Source: Nocardioides sp. TRM66260-LWL (lineage in GTDB: Bacteria > Actinomycetota > Actinomycetes > Propionibacteriales > Nocardioidaceae). From it: a stretch of 64,000 bases of DNA. Every line of letters begins with the position of its first letter. Position 1 is the first letter of the stretch. Location of the stretch: assembly GCF_020075545.1 (NCBI RefSeq), contig NZ_JAIQZK010000001.1:930001-994000 (forward strand). Reading direction: 5' to 3'. The position numbers and the translations under genes were made by a program. Positions 60,893 through 64,000 of this stretch are shown one piece after another. The notes beneath the pieces were generated by a model that was not told the origin of the DNA, searched no databases, and saw nothing but the letters and a program-made list of their open reading frames with translations.

Positions 60893-61990
60893 GTGTCCCA
60901 CGACCAGGTCGCCCTGCCGCCCGTCGGCAACCGCGGCCGGGTCTCGTTGCCCGAGCGGGTGCGCTCGCCGTGGTGGCAGCTGGGTCGCCGCGTCCTGCTG
61001 GCGGCGGCGATCCTCATCGGCACCGTGCTGCTCGTCTGGCTCGACCGCGCCGCCTACCGCGACAACAACGACCCGACGGCGCGGGTCGACCTCGTCGACG
61101 CGATCTACTACACGACGGTCACGCTGAGCACGACCGGCTACGGCGACATCGCCCCGGTCGCGCCCCACGCCCGGATGATCAACGCCTTCGTCATCACCCC
61201 GGCCCGCATCGCGTTCCTGGTGCTCCTGATCGGCACCACGCTCGAGGTGCTGGCCTCCCAGGGCCGCGAGATGGTCCGCGTCGCCCGCTGGAGGAAGCGC
61301 ATGTCCGACCACGTCGTCGTCATCGGCTACGGCACCAAGGGCCGCAGCGCGGTCGAGACGCTGCTCAACAACGGTCTCGACCGCGAGGCGATCGTCGTCG
61401 TCGATCCCAGCGCCGCGGCCCTGCAGGACGCCCACGCCGACGGCTTCGCCGTCGTCACCGGCGACGCGACCCGACGCGAGGTGCTCAGCCGGGCGGGCGT
61501 CGACACCGCCGCGCAGGTGATCATCACGACCGACCGGGACGACTCCAACGTGCTCGCGACGCTCACCGTGCGCCAGCTGAACCCGGACGCCTACATCGTC
61601 GCCGCGGTGCGCGAGCAGGAGAACGTGCCGCTGATGAAGCAGTCGGGCGCGAGCTCGGTGATCACCAGCTCCGACGCCGTCGGCCGCCTGCTCGGCCTGT
61701 CCTCGATGTCGCCGGCGCTCGGCTCGGTGATGGAGGACCTCCTCACCTACGGCGACGGCCTCGAGGTCGCCGAGCGCGACCTGCTCGTCTCCGAGGTCGG
61801 ACGTCAGCCGCAGACCCTGCCCGACCAGGTCATCGCGGTGGTCCGCGACGAGCGGGTCTACCGCTACTTCGACCCCGTCGTCACCCAGCTGGCGCGGGGC
61901 GACCGGCTGGTGGTCGTGCGGCCCGCCCGCGAGCGCCCGTGGGCGCCGCGCCCCGGGACGCACGGCGAGGACGCCGCCGACGAGGACTGA
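60893..61990 (+). CDS. Potassium channel with RCK (TrkA-N) domain
   Basis: 365 residues from GTG 60893. One membrane span (about 32-50), the pore with the selectivity filter TLSTTGYGDIAPVAP (about 82-96), a second span, then an RCK domain (SDHVVVIGYGTKGRSAVETLL, Rossmann glycines about 144-149, DRDDSNVLATLTVRQLNP) and a C-terminal RCK-like part (PDQVIAVVRDERVYRYFDP). This is the two-helix, single-pore plan of MthK/Kch-type channels gated by ligand binding to the RCK. The filter is canonical. The tail is acidic. Confidence 0.94.
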   Translation: MSHDQVALPPVGNRGRVSLPERVRSPWWQLGRRVLLAAAILIGTVLLVWLDRAAYRDNNDPTARVDLVDAIYYTTVTLSTTGYGDIAPVAPHARMINAFVITPARIAFLVLLIGTTLEVLASQGREMVRVARWRKRMSDHVVVIGYGTKGRSAVETLLNNGLDREAIVVVDPSAAALQDAHADGFAVVTGDATRREVLSRAGVDTAAQVIITTDRDDSNVLATLTVRQLNPDAYIVAAVREQENVPLMKQSGASSVITSSDAVGRLLGLSSMSPALGSVMEDLLTYGDGLEVAERDLLVSEVGRQPQTLPDQVIAVVRDERVYRYFDPVVTQLARGDRLVVVRPARERPWAPRPGTHGEDAADED

Positions 61991-62015
61991 GCGAGACCGC
62001 AGTGGTGGTCTAGAT

Positions 62016-62074
62016 CTCGACGGACTGTCGAGGTTTGGTGTTCATCTGTTGAGGGCAAGGTGCCGCCAGGCACC
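62016..62074 (+). repeat. Two small hairpins downstream of the potassium channel
   Basis: CTCGAC-GGACT-GTCGAG (62016-62032) and GGTGCC-GCCA-GGCACC (62059-62074) are perfect 6-bp stems. The first resembles a decayed copy of the GGTCTCGAC/GTCGAGACC repeat seen inside the RodZ-like gene. Confidence 0.6.
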
Positions 62075-62083
62075 CAGTACACA

Positions 62084-62135
62084 GGAGCCGCCCTCGCGCA
62101 GCCCCCGCTCGGGAGAGGCGCGCGAGGGCGGCTCC
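62084..62135 (+). terminator. Strong 16-bp hairpin before the DUF2231 gene
   Basis: GGAGCCGCCCTCGCGC (62084-62099) pairs perfectly with its complement at 62120-62135 around a 20-base loop that holds CCCG-CT-CGGG. It is the likely end of the potassium channel transcript or of a small RNA starting upstream. Confidence 0.75.
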
Positions 62136-62223
62136 TCGCCGTTCCTGGTCGATCTGCACGACACGCCCCTCATCCGAACGGCGGTTCAGGTCGTTTGCAG
62201 GTCTGAGGAGCCATGCTCAGGGC

Positions 62224-62724
62224 ATGTTCGACCTCATCAACGGCCTTCCCTGGCACCCCCTCGTCGTGCACGCGGTGGTGGTCCTGCTCCCGCTGGCGGT
62301 GCTCGGCACGATCGCGATCGCGATCCGCCCCGCATGGCGCCTCGCGTACGGTCCGCTGGTCGTGGCGTTCGCCGCGATCTCCGTGATCCTCATCCCCATC
62401 GCCACCTCGAGCGGCGAGTCCCTCGAGAAGCGCGTCGGCGATCCCGGCAAGCACGCCGAGCTCGGCGACCAGCTGATCTGGTTCGCGATCCCGCTGCTCG
62501 TGCTCGTGCTGGCGCTGGTCGTCCTGGAGCGGCGTCGTGCGGGCGGCAAGCCCGCGATCGGCCCCGGCGCGCTGCCGACGATCGTGGCCGGTCTGGCCGT
62601 CCTGGTGGCGCTGGCGAACGTCGTGCAGGTCTACCGCATCGGCGACTCCGGCGCGAAGGCCGTCTGGAGCGACCAGGTCAGCAGCCAGTCCGGCGGGGGA
62701 GAGGGCGACGGCGACGCCGGCTGA
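62224..62724 (+). CDS. DUF2231 family membrane protein
   Basis: 166 residues from ATG 62224. Opens with the family signature NGLPWHPLVVHAVVVLLPL and has four membrane spans (about 13-35, 42-60, 82-102, 118-138), with the polar segment SSGESLEKRVGDPGKHAELGD between spans 2 and 3. Conserved histidines at residues 11 and 16 could bind haem or metal; function is unknown. The Gly/Ser/Asp-rich tail is disordered. It stands alone between two hairpins. Confidence 0.88.
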   Translation: MFDLINGLPWHPLVVHAVVVLLPLAVLGTIAIAIRPAWRLAYGPLVVAFAAISVILIPIATSSGESLEKRVGDPGKHAELGDQLIWFAIPLLVLVLALVVLERRRAGGKPAIGPGALPTIVAGLAVLVALANVVQVYRIGDSGAKAVWSDQVSSQSGGGEGDGDAG

Positions 62725-62741
62725 TCCCACCCGCATCCGTC

Positions 62742-62786
62742 CGACGAGGGGCGGCTCGGCGCGAGGCGCCGGGCCGCCCCTCGTCG
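62742..62786 (+). terminator. Terminator of the DUF2231 gene
   Basis: CGACGAGGGGCGGC (62742-62755) pairs perfectly with GCCGCCCCTCGTCG (62773-62786), 14 bp, 17 bases past the stop. Confidence 0.85.
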
Positions 62787-63091
62787 CGTCTCGGCTGCGC
62801 GACGGGGCACTGCGGATCACGACAGATCACGACGGCGCACGACGGGAGATGCCGAAACGCCCCGCCCGATCCTGCGCGATCGAGCGGGGCGGTGGCGGGA
62901 GCGCAGCCTTGTGACTCCCCAGCCGACCCCGCTGCGCTCCGCGGCGGTCTCCCGCCGTGCACCTGATCCTGTCGCGTCCCGCATGCCGCGTGCAGGGCAG
63001 CGCGGCCCTCGGGCCGGGGACCTTCGTCCCACGTCTGCCGGGACCCATCGGAGGCGGAGCGCTCTTGCCGGGGCGGCGCCGCGCGGTCAGG
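62787..63091. other. Non-coding stretch, nothing recognised
   Basis: About 305 bases with open frames on both strands but only arginine/proline-rich low-quality translations and no ribosome-binding site. I see no gene, repeat or known RNA in it. Confidence 0.5.
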
Positions 63092-63118
63092 TTGCTGTCA
63101 TGTGCGGCGGCCTACCTT
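63092..63118 (+). promoter_or_regulatory. Candidate promoter of a structured small RNA
   Basis: TTGCTG (63092-63097) and TACCTT (63113-63118) with a 15-base spacer (16 if GTTGCT is taken). Confidence 0.45.
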
Positions 63119-63123
63119 CTCCT

Positions 63124-63217
63124 CACACCCGGGATCGACCCGATGAGGGGGGTCTCGTCAGGATCTCGATCCCGTTCCGGGTGACCTGTCGGCGGCGGAC
63201 CTCGGTCCGCCGCCGAC
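63124..63217 (+). ncRNA. Candidate structured small RNA with terminator
   Basis: Predicted about 95 bases. A compound stem: CACCC (63126-63130) with GGGTG (63179-63183), GGGATCGA (63131-63138) with TCGATCCC (63166-63173), and an inner GATGAG (63142-63147) with CTCGTC (63154-63159), leaving a GTTCC bulge on the 3' side. A perfect 14-bp terminator follows immediately. No coding potential. No match to a known family comes to mind. Confidence 0.5.
63188..63217 (+). terminator. Perfect terminator hairpin of the candidate small RNA
   Basis: GTCGGCGGCGGACC (63188-63201), a 2-base loop, and the exact complement (63204-63217). Confidence 0.8.
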
Positions 63218-63628
63218 GTCGTTCTCGGGGACGCCGCCGCGCGTCCGTCCGGGACCGCGTGCTCTCCACGAGCCTCAGCCCCGTCGATCCGTGGCCGTCG
63301 ACCGCCTCGCGCGGCGAACGCCGCGCTCGTGGGGCGACCGGAGGAGCGGACGAGGGACCTCGGCCGGCCGCGGGTCCCCTCCCCAGGGGTCCTCTCCCGC
63401 GGCCGGCCGAGCGGGTCAGCGGCCAGCCCGCTGTCCCTCAGGGACCGGCCGGCGGATGCACCTGCGCTCGGCATCCGTCAGCTCGCGGTCCAGGGGGCCG
63501 ATCCGAGGACCGGCCCGGGGGAATCATGGCCCACGTCGGGCCCGGACGCCACGGCGGCACACCGACGATGGACAACGCTGTCTGCTGATCATGCGATCGG
63601 TCAGCCGCATGCCAGGCGGAGATGCGGA
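63218..63628. other. Non-coding stretch, nothing recognised
   Basis: About 410 bases with only arginine- and proline-rich overlapping frames. A loose GGGGTCCTCTCCC-type inverted segment near 63380-63400 is too short to interpret. No gene is supported. Confidence 0.5.
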
Positions 63629-63664
63629 AGGGCCCCCGCCCGGGGTGTCCGGAGCGAGGGCCCT
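63629..63664 (-). terminator. Terminator downstream of tRNA-Val
   Basis: AGGGCCC-type arms (63629-63643 and 63649-63664) form an imperfect stem with a 5-base loop, 12 bases past the tRNA 3' end. Confidence 0.65.
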
Positions 63665-63676
63665 GTCGCGGTGCGG

Positions 63677-63748
63677 TGGGCGATACTGGGTTCGAACCAG
63701 TGACCTCTTCGGTGTGAACGAAGCGCGCTACCACTGCGCCAATCGCCC
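63677..63748 (-). tRNA. tRNA-Val (CAC anticodon)
   Basis: 72 bases on the minus strand. Acceptor GGGCGAT/ATCGCCC, D-stem GCGC/GCGC, anticodon stem CTTCG/CGAAG with loop TTCACAC (anticodon CAC, reading GUG), and T-arm ACTGG-TTCGAAC-CCAGT. The discriminator base is A. CCA is not encoded (ACCG follows). All stems pair perfectly. Confidence 0.96.
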
Positions 63749-63772
63749 GCTGCGGCTCGGCCGCGGTGGCCG

Positions 63773-63778
63773 ACTGTA
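63773..63778 (-). promoter_or_regulatory. -10-like hexamer of tRNA-Val
   Basis: TACAGT on the minus strand, 24 bases upstream of the tRNA 5' end. No convincing -35 was found. Confidence 0.4.
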
Positions 63779-64000
63779 GCGCATGCCGCGGGCGCCGATC
63801 ACATCGACGCCACCGAGGCCGACGACCCGCCTCCGGCGGGACTCGAGCAGGCCTCGAGCAGGCCGACGGGCGTCGAGGAGCCGGCTCGCGATCGGACCAG
63901 CGACCATCGTTCCGGGCCGGTGCGAGGGGGCGTCGGCCGCGTGCCCGGAGCCGTCGGCAACCCTCGCGAAACGCCGTCGTCACCCGGATTTGGCGCCCCT
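63779..64000. other. Window end, no gene recognised
   Basis: 222 bases up to the edge. It holds an 11-bp tandem repeat CTCGAGCAGGC (63842-63852 and 63853-63863). No reading frame looks like a real protein, though a gene starting beyond the window cannot be excluded. Confidence 0.4.

Noticed and set aside
62084..62135. 6C-type small RNA (run of C in a hairpin loop)
   Set aside because: The loop has five consecutive C and the second C-loop hairpin of the 6C motif is lacking; a terminator is the simpler reading.
62911..63588. A 225-codon plus-strand open frame in the stretch before tRNA-Val
   Set aside because: The product is dominated by R, P, S and G, has no ribosome-binding site and crosses two strong hairpins; not a credible gene.

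Overview
This is a high-GC, tightly packed chromosomal segment of an actinobacterium, most likely from the Nocardioidaceae (Nocardioides-like). That placement is an inference from four things. The block hemH / suhB / DUF4193 / DUF4235 / DUF3093 / dut / DUF3710 / OB-fold / DUF3159 / ceoBC / permease / RNA methyltransferase follows the Mycobacterium tuberculosis Rv2689c-Rv2701c region as I remember it. There is an actinobacterial ftsK-rodZ-rimO-pgsA...clgR...DUF3046-recA-recX block. Many start codons are GTG, with 4-base ATGA/GTGA gene overlaps. The intergenic palindromes resemble ones I associate with Nocardioides genomes. No insertion sequence, prophage, CRISPR array or rRNA operon is visible.

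Layout. 1-11.6 kb: an MFS transporter fragment, coproporphyrin ferrochelatase, an inositol-monophosphatase-family enzyme, small actinobacterial DUF proteins, dUTPase, galE, two TrkA-type potassium-uptake regulators, a large APC-type permease and a TRAM-domain RNA methyltransferase. 11.6-17 kb: leucyl aminopeptidase, GcvT, a PhzF-family protein, thymidylate synthase and dihydrofolate reductase. 17-24 kb: glgX-treY-treZ, an operon converting glycogen-type glucan to trehalose. 24-28.4 kb: an exported GH26 glycosidase, an F420-type oxidoreductase, dapA and RNase J. 28.4-30.6 kb: a divergent light-energy pair, blh (beta-carotene to retinal) and a proton-pumping rhodopsin. 30.7-49 kb: ftsK, a RodZ-like protein with an added N-terminal domain, rimO, pgsA, a GH15 enzyme, clgR, nei2-lhr DNA repair genes, DinB, DUF3046, an MTA-phosphorylase-like enzyme, recA and recX. 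49-54.5 kb: a phosphoribosyltransferase, a HipA-like kinase with a DUF3037 partner, and opposite them a sulfur-assimilation operon (leader peptide, nirA, zinc-ribbon protein, cysH, siroheme chelatase). 54.5-64 kb: glyA, a CitA/CitB-type two-component system divergent from a dicarboxylate transporter, a YihY protein, a potassium channel, a DUF2231 membrane protein, a structured non-coding stretch and tRNA-Val(CAC).

How the genes work together. The rhodopsin keeps the proton-pump triad and has glycine where bacteriorhodopsin has Trp138, so a carotenoid antenna is possible; Blh supplies its retinal. The sulfur operon pairs sulfite and APS reductases with the chelatase that makes siroheme, and is preceded by a previously unlisted 30-residue leader peptide of the RRHVDL...C type. 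recA carries a LexA-like box and a RecA-NDp/PafBC-like promoter, and the same 9-mer with the same spacing recurs at lhr and gcvT.

A pervasive signal is a -10-like hexamer (T/C)AGNNT or TANNNT ending 6-8 bases before the start codon of about twenty genes, implying widespread leaderless transcription. Two promoter-structure-terminator arrangements (about 35.1 kb and 63.1 kb) look like undescribed small RNAs.
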